This document shows, in pieces, positions 52,937-63,566 of a stretch of DNA of 64,000 nucleotides (the first letter of the stretch is position 1; each line of letters opens with the position of its first letter). A program made the position numbers and the translations under genes. This stretch comes from Salvia splendens (Eukaryota > Streptophyta > Magnoliopsida > Lamiales > Lamiaceae), in the NCBI RefSeq assembly GCF_004379255.2, contig NC_056039.1, positions 24,379,883 through 24,443,882 on the forward strand. The letters are read 5' to 3'. The notes beneath the pieces are model-generated. The model saw only the letters and a program-made list of their open reading frames with translations. It did no database searches and had not been told where the DNA came from.

Positions 52937-55257
52937 CTTGATATGGATTTAGCTGAGAAAATGAATAGCTTATTGTTACAAACTATGTAAGATTCTAAAG
53001 AGTAAAAAACATTAAAACAGTTTAGATTCTCACAACAGTTAAATAGAATTAAGTACGCCTCTAGGGAGGTCAAGTAAACAATTCATATTTAACAAAATTC
53101 TGGTCACAACATCGATGAATAGTCCAGAGACCACTAAGGTGGCATGGCCGACAAACGTTGCCTAAGCCTGTACCATTGAATATTCACCCCAAGGATTTCA
53201 TTTCCGTATTGATACTCCTTCTAGGGAAGGTCGTACGCCACAAACAAAATTCTACAGTTATCTCACAAGTTAATTTAATCTTCTGAACTCTGCAATTTCT
53301 TAGGATTAAAGCTCCCACTAAGGTGGGTTGCGATAATATTGGAAATCACCTCTAGATAAAATTGAACTTTATTTTGAGAAGTCTAACCAATGAACTTGCT
53401 ATTTCTTAGGATTAAGGCTCCCACTAAGGTGAGTCGCGTTAATATTAGAAACCGCTTCATACATAGACTAATTCTTTGGAGACCATATACGACAGAGATC
53501 ATAATTATCGCTTAGTTATTTTAACGTATGGTTTTTCTTTTAATTATCACTGAAGTGAATTAGGCAGAAAGTTCACCTATATTAATTTCAAATTAATAGG
53601 TAGTTCTATTAAATCCATGATATTAAACTAAGATAATTAAATAATTTGATTAATTAATAATTAATAAATTATAAATAATTAATCAAATATTTTCTTTAAT
53701 TAATATTAATCGATTATTATTAAATAATAATAATATTAATTATAATACTTATCCTTTTCCATTAGGTTTAGGAAATCTAGATATTATAGGATTTAATTGA
53801 AAAATACTTATCCAAATCATCTTAAGATATATTCTAGATAAATGAAATTTATCAATATCTTATAGATAAGGATTATAATTCAAACATATCTATATCATGA
53901 TAAGTATATATTATGGATATAATCTACATTAAATTCCAATTTATTTCTTCCATAAAAAATATGGAATCCTAGATTTATAGGATTTATTTGAATACCAAAT
54001 CTAATCAAACTAGGATATATCTAGATACAAATAATCTATCAAAATCCATAAAATGTAGACTAAAAATTCAAACCCATATAAATCTTAATAAATTAATTTA
54101 ATGATAATCCATATAATAAATCAATTTTAATTTTAGTCACACAACATTTGACCGATTACAAATTAAATCAAATGCTAACTAAAACTACTCAAATTAATTT
54201 TCTATCAAGACATGGAATCTCAATATTTAAATTGGATATGGAGTCACGCAAAAACCATTATTCACGCAATTCACAAATCACGTAAATCATGCAAAACAGT
54301 TCAGCAGCTTCCGAAACTTGAGGCAACGCTTCACTTCACTCATGCAAAATAGTTCAGCAGCTTCCGAAGCTCGCGGCAACGCTTGCGCTGCTCTCGGCCA
54401 TGACATCGTGGCCAGCAGCTTCCGCCGGACCTTGAAACTGATCGCCGGTCAACAGCCTTGGCGCTGCTCTCGCCCGAGAAAACTCGGACAGCAGCTCCAA
54501 CCACCAATCGACTCCGTCGATACAGCAAATTTTCCGAGCGCCACCGTCGGTCGTGAAAAACACATCCAACAGTAGTCTTCCTATCGGAAGTTGCAGCTGC
54601 TCGACGGTCAGCTGTTGGGCACTGCTCTCAGTCGTGTAAACACGTCCAACAGCAGCCTCATTCTGACGTCAAAACTGATCGCCGATCAGGCAGCCCTGGT
54701 GCTGCTCTCGACCGAGTAGAATCGGTCAGTAACCTCCAACCACCCGACGAATCAGTTGTAAGCTTGTGTATGCTGCATCAAGCTGCTCTCAGCCGGAAAA
54801 GATTCAACTAGCAGCTTCCATCAGTTTTAGATCGCAGGAATCGTCGGCGCTGCTCTCGGCGTGAAAAACAGCCAGCGACGCCCTTCGACTCCTACTGACC
54901 CAGCCTCCTTGTCGACCAGCCAGCCCGGTAACATGGTCGAAACTAGTCGACCATCGGTGCCTGCTTCCCATCGACTGAACATGTGTGATCCGGAGCTGCC
55001 TTTGGCTTTCAACCGACAGCTCCCACTGTTCTGCGTGAATTCTGATCAGCTAGGTCATGGATATCATGTCATGACCTTGATCAATGCAACCGATCGTCTC
55101 ACCCTAGGGCACGATCAAATCGACTTCTTTTCGAAAGTTCGTAGGTTCAACCAAAAAAAAAATTAATTGAACAGTAAAACATGCATCGAAAACTATAAAC
55201 ATGCTATTCATACAATCAAAGCACTTAGTAAATCAAACAATCAGAGCCTAAAAACCG
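52937..55257 (-). other. Long 5' leader of Copia B
   Basis: About 2.3 kb lies between primer site and gag. The gag-proximal 600 bases align with the Copia D leader and contain three stem-loop motifs: 53420-53433, 53314-53327 (CCCACTAAGGTGGG) and 53130-53143. The middle (53550-54250) is AT-rich. The first part (54300-55150) is GC-richer, with repeated gctgctctcgg-like words. ORFs over it are short and unconvincing. Confidence 0.65.
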
Positions 55258-55269
55258 GCTCTGATACCA
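55258..55269 (-). other. Primer-binding site of Copia B (initiator tRNA-Met)
   Basis: The minus strand reads TGGTATCAGAGC, two bases inside the LTR, complementary to the 3' end of initiator tRNA-Met. Confidence 0.9.
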
Positions 55270-55271
55270 AT

Positions 55272-56693
55272 TGTTGGTTTTACAGCGGAAATCAATTTAG
55301 TTTGATTGAACGATTTACATCTAAACATGCTTTGTGCTCAGTTGTAAACTAGAACCATGTTTATAAACATATAACTCGGATCATACTGAATATATTTGCA
55401 ATTAAATACAACGATTTACTGTATGAATTCAAGTAATTGAATTCGAACTCCTTCTTCAATCGTCTCTACCACGGATCTTCTGATCTGTTCCCTTTTAACT
55501 CGAATTTGACCTTTGTGTGGGCAAAGCTTGTCAAATCCTCAAAAGCTGGAGAAGAATTGAAGACAGAAATCTCTACGGAAGAAAAACCCTAAAAAATCGA
55601 TAATTTCTCTCTACAGATTGTAGGGATCGAATTTTTACGTAGAATTTATTAATTTGTCTTCTCTTCTTCTCCCTTTTATATTAAGCTAATTATTTTGGGC
55701 CAGACCAGGGATCTGTGGAGGATTGGATTGGGCAACAGTTCAGGCTTCCACTAATTAAATTAAAGCAATTTAATTCAAGCCCAAACTTAAATATTATTAT
55801 CATCCACTATAGATATAATATTGATTGCCCGTCCAAACCGAAATTACGAGTATTCCGGGACTTCCTCTTTAATTAAATCATTTCCCATGTTAAAGATATA
55901 AATATCCATTAATTAATATCAAGTCTGTTATCCGACTATTATTAATTAATTTCTTTTTCCAAAAGTGGTCTAGTTTAGAAACATTATTTATTATTCATGG
56001 AATAAATTCCAACTGGCGAGTTTTCTGAATAATAAAACCTTTTTCTAAACACCTCTTGAGGATATTATCATACTGGCCTCTCCCAGCACACGATTCATTG
56101 CAATAACAATACTAGCACCACTTAGACATTAATGATCATTACCCAATCTATCAGGATTCTTGGGCAACGAAATTCCATCACCATTTGATAAGTCAAAGTA
56201 GTTTTCAATTAATATCGTATGCTCAATGTTATGTCAACAATGATTAAGAAACGACAATCACCGAGACCTCGTCTTTCAGTAAATAGCCAAGAATGAATTA
56301 TCTCACTGTTTGATCCTTTCAGTGTTATACCACACTGACGTCGTTCATTTCCTTAGGTAAGGAAACTTTCGGACTGACGTCGCAACCTTTCACGATAGGT
56401 AGTCAAAGCCTATCTAGGTTGTGAAACAATTTTACTTCTGCAAGAACCGACAAGTTACCTACTGTGAAGGCTGCTCACAACTCGTCTACTATGCAGAAGA
56501 CTTAGACTCATTTTGCTTAAACTATGTATTTAAATGGAAAACGCATTTTAACATCTCATACATACATAAGCAATACATAAGCAAAATACATTGTAACCAA
56601 ATATTCTTTCTCATAAAATGATAACAAATGGATAAAAGAGTTATTACATATACAAGCATTCGAAAGATGCTTTCAGTATACTAAACTCTAACA
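55272..56693 (-). repeat. 5' LTR of Copia B
   Basis: Same length as the other LTR and differs from it by scattered single-base changes. Plus-strand ends are TGTTGGTTTTACAGCGG and CTCTAACA. Confidence 0.93.
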
Positions 56694-57332
56694 CAGGGCT
56701 CCGAGGTTCTTCATCTCAAATTCCTTGCACAAATTCTCCTTTAAATTCTGGATTTCTTCTTTGTCATCTCCAGTAATGATCATATCATGCACATAGATGA
56801 TTAGGCAAGTCATCTTATCACCCCTTCTCTTTTGAAAAAGTGTATGATCAGATTGGCTTTGTGTGAAGCCATGCTTGAACATTGCTTGGCATGATCTTCC
56901 AAATCATATTCTCGCGGACTGCTTGAGCCCATATAGAGTCTTCCCTAGCCTGCATACTTCTCCTACCCCAAACTCCTCTGAACAACCTGGAGGAACTTCC
57001 ATGTACACTTCCTTGTCCTTCTTGAGCTCTCCATGTAAGAAGGCGTTGGTTACATCAAACTGGTGCAAAGGCCAATCCTTACAGGCAGCTACAGACAGCA
57101 ACGTTCTCACTGTATTTAGTTTGGCCACTGGAGAAAAGGTCTCTTCATAGTCCACTCCATATACTTGAGTGTATCCCTTGGCTACCAATCGCGCTTTGTA
57201 TCTCTCGATTGAACCATCTGCTCGTCTCTTGATAGTAAAGACCCATCTGCATCCAACTGGCTTCTTCCCTTTCGGTAAAGTACACTTTTCCCACATGCCA
57301 TTCTTCTTTAAGGCATCTATCTCCTTCTTCAT
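56694..57332 (-). pseudogene. Copia A reverse transcriptase, N-terminal part
   Basis: Minus frames 57332-56904 and 56882-56694 give RT from W-V-F-T-I-K-R-R through [12 protein letters not shown] and [10 protein letters not shown] to Y-G-L-K-Q-S. The catalytic box reads Y-V-H-D where Y-V-D-D is expected, so one catalytic Asp is lost. A frame break lies near 56890. Copia B is inserted directly after M-K-N-L-G-A-L. Confidence 0.87.
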
Positions 57333-57341
57333 TGCATCCCT

Positions 57342-58085
57342 TCAATGTTTGTGCATCATTACATCCTCGAACGATTGTGGAATTTCTTCTTCCTCATATA
57401 GGGCAACCTCAAATGCCCTTGCCATCTCCGTGAGTTCTCCTTGAACAGTATTTGCCAAGGAATATCTTGATTTTCTTCCCATCCAATCTGGGGAGTATCT
57501 TCGTGGAGGGACGCCTCTAGTACTTCTCTTGGGCAATTCATACTGCCCAGTATCTTCATCTACGCCCATTGGTTCTACTTCATCTTCCCTGTCATTATTA
57601 GTGTTGTCTGTAACATGCAAAGGCACAATGCTATTTTCTGAACTGTTTACCTCGGGATCCGAGATCGGGGTTGATGGTTCGCCCATGTCATTTAATTCCA
57701 CGTTCTGTATGTTGGAGTTCGGCTACCCGGTGGTGCCGCTAACTATCTCGGGTGGACCGACATCTGTAACAGGCGATGACTGTGGAGGCCGGTTACTCTC
57801 CCCCTGGGGCTTAGTCATGGATATGGGTATGGTCGGTCTAGGTATAAGAGGCTGGCAATCTAGGGAGTCGTCGTTGTCCTTAGTCTCCCCCTGACTCCTA
57901 GGTTGGCAGTAGAAGTATTCATCTTCCACAAAGTCACAATTCATTGTGGTATATAGTGTTCGAGAAGTTGGATCATAACAGCGATACCGTTTTTGAGATA
58001 TACGTATCAGAGAAAGACACATTTGACTGCTCTCGGGGCGAATTTAGTTCTTTCTGGCTTAGGAATATGGACAAATACAGTACAC
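57342..58085 (-). pseudogene. Copia A integrase C-terminus and integrase-RT linker
   Basis: The stretch around 58085-58010 resembles the end of Copia integrase (V-F-V-H-I-P-K followed by A-V-K-C-V-F), then R-C-Y-D-P-T-S-R. Acidic linker sequence with R-R-Y-S-P-D-W follows in frames 58022-57723 and 57701-57342. Frameshifts separate the parts. Confidence 0.75.
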
Positions 58086-58343
58086 TTAGTTCTTTTCACG
58101 AGTATTATTTGAATGATATGAATGTCTATGGCTTTTGGCCAAAAACCAGGTTTCATAATTCAAGGCAAAAGTGGAATTAACTAGTTTCGGAAAAAGTAAA
58201 TGAAGATATCCTATAGAAGGGTGCCCAAACCGGCGGTGCCAAAGCCATGTCTGTTTGTCAGTCAGTCCGTGAGACAGCAACGCAGAACTCTGTTGGGCTG
58301 CCTTATCCACGTAGTAACTTGCAGTGAAGTTCCTTAGTTGCAT
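58086..58343 (-). pseudogene. Copia A pre-integrase domain, truncated
   Basis: The minus frame contains L-W-H-R-R-F-G-H-P-S. The following zinc site reads Y-E-T-W where C-x2-C is expected. After L-A-K-S-H-R-H-S-Y it runs within a few codons into the integrase end, so the catalytic core of integrase is deleted. Confidence 0.8.
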
Positions 58344-58773
58344 GACTCATAGATAGATGTTTATGGGATAGAGACGGAACATATAAGCAATTTGAGAGGC
58401 GCAAGGTAGGGGAAATATGGATAGTGCCCACACCCTTAACTGGTGCTAATTCCCCACTAGCTGTTTGGATAAATTTTTTTCGAGAATTTGAGATTTCTAA
58501 AAAATCATTTGCATCATAAGACATGGTATCTGTGGCTCCACAATCAAAAATCCAATGACTAGTTTTTTCTCCTATAGTTGAGATCGACGAGTTTGCGAGT
58601 GCCTCAAAAGTATTATGGCATGGAATACTAGGGTGGATTTTCAAAGTTTCAAAAGTTGGGTCACCAAAATTATAATTTCCAGATTTTTGGGGTAATTTTC
58701 GGAGATTATTAAGTCTTGGGGGCTCAAAATCTAATTTGTGTAAAGATCCCGGGTCAAAGAGTAAAGTTTGCAA
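58303..58773 (-). pseudogene. Copia A protease
   Basis: The minus frame has W-I-F-D-C-G-A-T-D-T-M, a Copia protease active site with Cys in place of the usual Ser or Thr after Asp. It continues to N-C-L-Y-V-P-S-L-S. Stops separate it from gag. Confidence 0.82.
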
Positions 58774-58863
58774 ATTTCTGGAGGGGGATATGGAAATATG
58801 TTTGGAATGGGGTAAAATATGAGAGTGAGTTTGTGATGAGGGATCTATTTGTGAAATAGACCC

Positions 58864-60066
58864 CTATTTACCTTCGGCCCAAAACTTAGCTGCCATCTCC
58901 CCCTCCTTCACGTCGCTCTGTGCCCTAGCCGCGACGGTGGCGATGGCTCGTTCCTCGGTTCCTCGATTGCCCGTCAGATAGTCGGCATTTGGAGGATTGG
59001 TGTTGCCCGTCGGATAGTCGGCGTGAGCGACCCGTTCTCCTGTCACCGCCCTTCCTCCTCCGCGATTTGCCCTCGTCTGTCGGTTCTTCTTCATCTCCTC
59101 CCACCAATTGGGATATCCGTGGAGGAGAAAGCAGGTATCTTTTGTATGCTTTTTTCCTCCGCGATGATGGCAAACTAATCGACTTTTATCTTCTTCTCCC
59201 CTCCGATTGTTTGAAAATCTCGATGGTGGTTGAGGCGGCAGCGGTTGGTTGTTGGAGACTCTGCTCCGGTCTAGGGTTATCAAGCCGGCTCCAATTCCAG
59301 GGCTTGGTTCTTTTGACTTGATGAGCCCTGCATTGACGGCTTCACGCCTCACCATTGCGTACGCCTGTCTCGGGTTCGGTAGTGGATCCTTGTTGATAAT
59401 CTCCTTCTTTATCCCTTCATATCCCTCGTCCAGTGCGGTAAGGAATTGGTACACTTTCATCCTCTGTATTGTTTGGTTATTCTTCCCGGTTGATGGTGGG
59501 TGGTCGATTGTGCTTGGGTCACGAGCATCTATGGATATCCACAGATCTTGAAATTTAACCCACAAAGCTTCGAGGGTTATTCCTCCCTGCATCATCGTCA
59601 TACATTGTCTGTGTAAGTCATATACTTGGAACGGATCTCTGTCGCTTCCGTATGTAATTGCCAGGCCTTCCCAAAGGTCCTTGGCAGTTGCATATTGCGA
59701 GACCTCTGTTACGAGATCCGGTGCGATATTGTTGATAATCCAATTGAATGTGCAGTGATCCCTTTGCTGCCATTTTGGGTAGTTTGGATCGGTTAGTGGT
59801 GGGGGGCTTGAAACTCCGAGAATGTGAGATGTCAGTCCTTTACCACCGATTGCACGTTCCATCAGATTTGACCATAAGGGGTAATTGTCCCCATTCAACT
59901 TGGTCTGGACGGTAATTTCACCGAGAGATTCAATCTGGGATGGTGGAGTGTATGGTGGTTTGTTGCTGATCTTGAGAAACTCGGCGAATTGCGCCGCAAG
60001 ATCGGTTGGGATGTTGATGGTGTTTGAGGATGTGTTGGTTGGGTTTGAACTTTCGGAATCTGACAT
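58864..60066 (-). CDS. Copia A Gag (open, zinc knuckle altered)
   Basis: This 400-codon minus frame is uninterrupted from M-S-D-S-E-S-S-N. It has the Copia Gag core (L-N-G-D-N-Y-P-L-W, then W-Q-Q-R-D-H-C-T-F-N-W-I) and Y-Q-F-L-T-A-L. The zinc knuckle reads C-H-H-R-G-G-x-x-H-T-x-D-T-C, with Arg where the second Cys is expected. A low-complexity Arg/Gly/Thr segment ends it. As the element lacks integrase and RT function, this Gag is probably a non-functional leftover. Confidence 0.8.
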   Translation of the reverse strand: MSDSESSNPTNTSSNTINIPTDLAAQFAEFLKISNKPPYTPPSQIESLGEITVQTKLNGDNYPLWSNLMERAIGGKGLTSHILGVSSPPPLTDPNYPKWQQRDHCTFNWIINNIAPDLVTEVSQYATAKDLWEGLAITYGSDRDPFQVYDLHRQCMTMMQGGITLEALWVKFQDLWISIDARDPSTIDHPPSTGKNNQTIQRMKVYQFLTALDEGYEGIKKEIINKDPLPNPRQAYAMVRREAVNAGLIKSKEPSPGIGAGLITLDRSRVSNNQPLPPQPPSRFSNNRRGEEDKSRLVCHHRGGKKHTKDTCFLLHGYPNWWEEMKKNRQTRANRGGGRAVTGERVAHADYPTGNTNPPNADYLTGNRGTEERAIATVAARAQSDVKEGEMAAKFWAEGK

Positions 60067-60155
60067 GTTTGATTGCTCACAGGTTCAAGGTCGATGGGTC
60101 GGGGAAGGTATGGGACTGTGATGAACTTTCTCTGAGTCCACCACGTTAACAACCT

Positions 60156-60167
60156 GCTCTGATACCA
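60156..60167 (-). other. Primer-binding site of Copia A (initiator tRNA-Met)
   Basis: TGGTATCAGAGC on the minus strand abuts the LTR without a spacer. Confidence 0.9.
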
Positions 60168-60432
60168 TCTTGAAGATGGATATCGAGAGGGGCAGCGACG
60201 ATTGAAGCCATTGTAGTTTAGAGTTTGTAGAGAATAGTATATAAGTTCTCTTATTTCTTGTATATTGAAAGTGTACAATTTCTCCTTCTTTTATAGGTGA
60301 AGGGAAGAACTATCTAAGGCAAGAGATCAACCTATTCTAGGAGCCTATTACAAGGTATTAATTACAAATCAATTACCAAACAATTACCAATCTTCTCATC
60401 AATTATGGATCTTTTCCTTGTATAGTTTGACA
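60168..60432 (-). repeat. 5' LTR of Copia A
   Basis: 265 bp; minus-strand ends are TGTCAAACTATACAAGG and CTTCAAGA. It has extra bases ctt and an 11-bp attaccaaaca-type duplication relative to its partner. Confidence 0.88.
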
Positions 60433-60564
60433 TATATTTCTGTCCATTTGTTGAATGTATGTATTTATCAATGTACGGACCTTGCTGGATTAGCCCAAAC
60501 AAACCGAACGTATGTATTTATCAATGTATGTACCCATTTTAGGGTATTTCTTGGAAAGCGAACG

Positions 60565-61904
60565 TGAGGGCTTTATAAAGGTCTTATAAATCATAATGGA
60601 GTTAGTTTGACAAACTTAATGTTAGTAATCTACACTCACCAGTCAACGGTAGTAATTAGGTGATTCGCTCTAATAACCCTGTAGTCATTATTTGGATATC
60701 AATATTATGGTTTGAATAGACTACTATAGTGAAATCATATCCCTAGAATTCCCTTTCTCGCCTTTGTTTTCCAACAACAGTTTAATTGTTTTCTTTTAGT
60801 TTAATGTGTTCAATTGCTTGTATATTTTATTTTGGTTATTACAAACCCCAAAGCCACGTTTCTCTAGAATTATATTAGGCTGCAGCATATGTGCTAGCCA
60901 ATCTGTAATCATATTCCCCATGTTTGATATATGAGACTAACATTTAGTTATACTAGATCTATATTATATAAAAGTAGTTATTTTTAGTGCTATTAAAAAT
61001 ACTCTCTCCGTCCCATCACAAGTGATAGATTTCTTTTGAGCACGGAAATTAAGAAAATGATATATATTGAGTTAAAGTGGAAAAAATAAAGTATGAGAGA
61101 AGAAAAAGTAAGAAATAAAGAGAGAATAAAGTAAGAAGGAGAGAATAAAGTAAGAGAGAAGGATTAAAGTAAGAGAGATTTGAAGTTTTGTTTTTTATTA
61201 AAAAAGGAAATTGATCACTTGTGGTGGGACAATCCAAAATGGAAAGTTGATCACTTGTGGTGGGACGGATGGAGTATATGACATCTCACATACTATACTT
61301 ACTAATCTATTACCCCAACTAGGTAGCCCAATAACTTTTAATTAGCTTATAAACTAGTTTATCGATCCATCCCTTTAACTATAACCTCACACACTTATAG
61401 CTCTTAGGATTTCTAATCTACGCTCTCCTCCTAAGTCCGAGTTAAAAAGACATCAGATATAAGCATATAATGACTTAATTTGGATGACTTAAATTAACAA
61501 GGATGGAAATTAAGCACTAATCAACACAAAATAACTCAATTCATTTCCTAAAAGGAAATCATGCTTTAGAAAACCCTCCTACAAATTATGAGTAATCTGA
61601 ATATCTAGCCATTAATGATGATTAAAAATTAATTGTCTGAGATACCACAATAGACAAGTCTTCGGTAGATAAAAGCTTCAATCTTTCACCAACTCTTGAT
61701 CGTCTCTCTATTTTACCTTCTTTATTACCAGGGTTGGAAAAAGTCCACAAATCAAGTTTTGAAGACTTATCTATACTTGTGGGTTGCTCAATGGGCTTTA
61801 GATAAAAACTTTTCTCCATTTAGATAAACACGTTTCGCTTTGATCGCAGGGTTTGAACCTGACGGTCTGTTGGCTATGTTTTGGACAAGGTTGCACCTAG
61901 TAAC
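60565..61904. repeat. Repeat R2, third piece
   Basis: Aligns with R1 from about 13555 to 14575 (agtttgacaaacttaatgtt, gaaatcatatccctag, aaggaaatcatg, agtcttcggtagataaaagc, agggtt...gacggtctg). It holds a Stowaway element and is ended by Copia C. Short ORFs on both strands are not convincing. Confidence 0.75.
61002..61274. mobile_element. Stowaway-like MITE inside R2
   Basis: Starts CTCTCTCCGTCCCATCAC and ends GGTGGGACGGATGGAG, with TA on both sides (61000-61001 and 61275-61276). R1 lacks it at the matching place (about 13945), so the insertion happened after R1 and R2 separated. The right end block ttgatcacttgtggtgggac is partly duplicated. Confidence 0.8.
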
Positions 61905-62187
61905 TGTTGGAATAAGGAAAACAATTAATTGGAGAACAAGAAGGCAAGAGATGAAGTTAAGGCAATAATGAAGAAGGAAATCAATTAAAAATCATGGAAT
62001 ATCAAATAAAAAGGATATTAGTATAATTGGAATATATTTTTCAAGTATAGCTAGAATTAGAGCCTATAAAAGGTTATGTAACCATTGAGAGAATTAATTC
62101 AAGCATAATCACAATATAGTCTTTACAGTTTTCATGTCTTTTACTTTCTGCAATAGTCTTTTATTTTCCGCATTATCTTTTCTAACA
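61905..62187 (+). repeat. 5' LTR of Copia C
   Basis: TG...CA ends, a TATA-like gcctataaaagg near 62071-62082, and a T-rich 3' part before the primer site. Confidence 0.82.
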
Positions 62188-62199
62188 TGGTATCAGAGC

Positions 62200-63566
62200 A
62201 GGTTCGATCCTTGCAGGGATCGATCTATCTCTTAAAAAAAATGAAAACCCCCTCAGAAAAAAAAATCAAGGAAGGAGGCAGCCAACTTTGCTGGGAAAGC
62301 GTTGGAGGAATTTGTCAGTATAGATCCAAGTTGGTGAATCTCACTAAGGTTACTGCCAAGTTTTTTTCAGAATCTGGTTAGGGCTCTCGAGAATGATCTT
62401 TCGGAAGTTGAGGGCTGGAACTCTGCCCGACGGGAAGTTCTTCACCAGCAAAGTGACGGCATAGCAAGACCCGATGGATGAGGCTGCTGCTCTACTAATG
62501 ACCAACTGTGGTGGAGATGGCAGCGGCGAGAAGCAAGGTTGGTGGCTGAACAGCGCTGGCAGCAGCGGCGTTTGCCCGCTGAGTGAGAGAGTTGTGGTGC
62601 TAGAACGCGAACGACGGTGTTGTATCACCAGGAAAATCGGTGGGAAAATCAGAGGCGGTGACCTCACAAGGCCCTTGTTCTGGCGAATTGAAAAAAAAAA
62701 GAGATGAAGTCCCAGACAGCAGCAACGTGCACAACCGCCGTCAAGAGAAGAAAACAGAAGAGTAATCCTCGGTTTGTCCAGCCGAGGGGGAGAGGACTAC
62801 CACAGCCGGAGAAATCAGAAGGAGGCAGCTCGTCGCGAGGAGGAGACATGACTGAAGTTTACGCCTTTAACTAGGCTGTAAACTTGGGTGTCGGAAAAGT
62901 GTTTCCAAATGGAGGTGCTAACTAAAAGTGTATTGGCGTCGATGAACAGATTGTCGCCAAGAAGAGAAATTCAGGAAATGAGTCGAAGCAGCCGAAGAAT
63001 TATCCGGTAGAGGGGGAGAGGAAGTACACTACCGGAAGATTCGTCTCCAATTCTACCAGCCATAGTGGTGCGTGCAGCCAGTTAACTGGAGAAGAAAGCA
63101 GCTGCGAAGGAGGCGCGGTGCACGATTGACGATAGAGTCGAGGCCTGGCAGGAATCGGCGAGGAAATCTGCCGTGATGATGGCAAGAGGAGAAAGCGAAG
63201 TGGAAGAGTGATCGGAGAAGTTTCACAGCCGGCTATTGGTGACGCAATTTGTGTAGGGACGACGAGCAGCCGATCTAGTAGCCGAGAAGAAGAGGTTGTC
63301 CGGAATAGGGGAGCACAATGCCGAAGAAGCAGGTGACCGCAGTTACAAAGGATGTCGTGCCGGTGATGGAGAAAAGATGGCCAGCCCTGATGAGGAAGGA
63401 GAAGCCGAGACTTCTAGAAAGAGAGCCGAGAAAGCAGTCTTTGATGTCGGAAGTGCACTGGTCGCCTCACCTATATCAAGGACGAGAAGGCCACAGCCGA
63501 CGAACGACAATCAGAACAAAGGAAAAGATGAGTTATCCGGCTGAATGGGCCGAGAATGGTCTAAAG
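62200..63566 (+). other. Leader of Copia C
   Basis: Relatively GC-rich and purine-rich sequence with short frames on both strands. None carries a Gag motif. A plus frame opens at 63318 and runs through the repeat array to 63785; its N-terminal half is Lys/Arg/Glu-rich and not recognised. Confidence 0.45.

Larger units (their letters stand above)
47506..56693 (-). mobile_element. Copia element B, minus strand, nested in Copia A
   Basis: Two 1422-bp LTRs (47506-48927 and 55272-56693) bound a 9.2-kb element. The target duplication CAGGG lies at 47501-47505 and 56694-56698 within the RT of Copia A. On the minus strand it has a primer site for initiator tRNA-Met, a 2.3-kb leader, gag, protease, integrase, RT and RNase H. 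Several stops and frameshifts break it. Confidence 0.93.
46551..60432 (-). mobile_element. Copia element A, minus strand, containing Copia B
   Basis: LTRs of 251 bp (46551-46801) and 265 bp (60168-60432) bound the element, with TATAT at 46546-46550 and 60433-60437. On the minus strand the order is LTR, primer site, gag, protease, remnant integrase, RT, interrupted RNase H, LTR. The order protease-integrase-RT identifies Copia. The element is dead: the integrase catalytic core is deleted, several Cys and one catalytic Asp are changed, and Copia B is inserted in RT. Confidence 0.88.
46280..60564. mobile_element. MITE-like element containing Copia A
   Basis: Sequence at 46280-46550 and 60433-60564 is absent from R1. 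Its outer ends look inverted (aagaaaatacccagata on the left; tagggtatttcttgg on the right). Copia A is inserted in its middle at TATAT. The superfamily and exact ends are uncertain. Confidence 0.5.

Noticed and set aside
54318..55166. ORFs of 60-100 codons on both strands in the Copia B leader
   Set aside because: They overlap antisense and cover repeated gctgctctcgg-like words; the region lies between the primer site and gag, where no gene is expected.
62474..63544. Several ORFs of 60-82 codons in the Copia C leader
   Set aside because: Purine-rich composition gives chance open frames on both strands. None carries a Gag or other motif.
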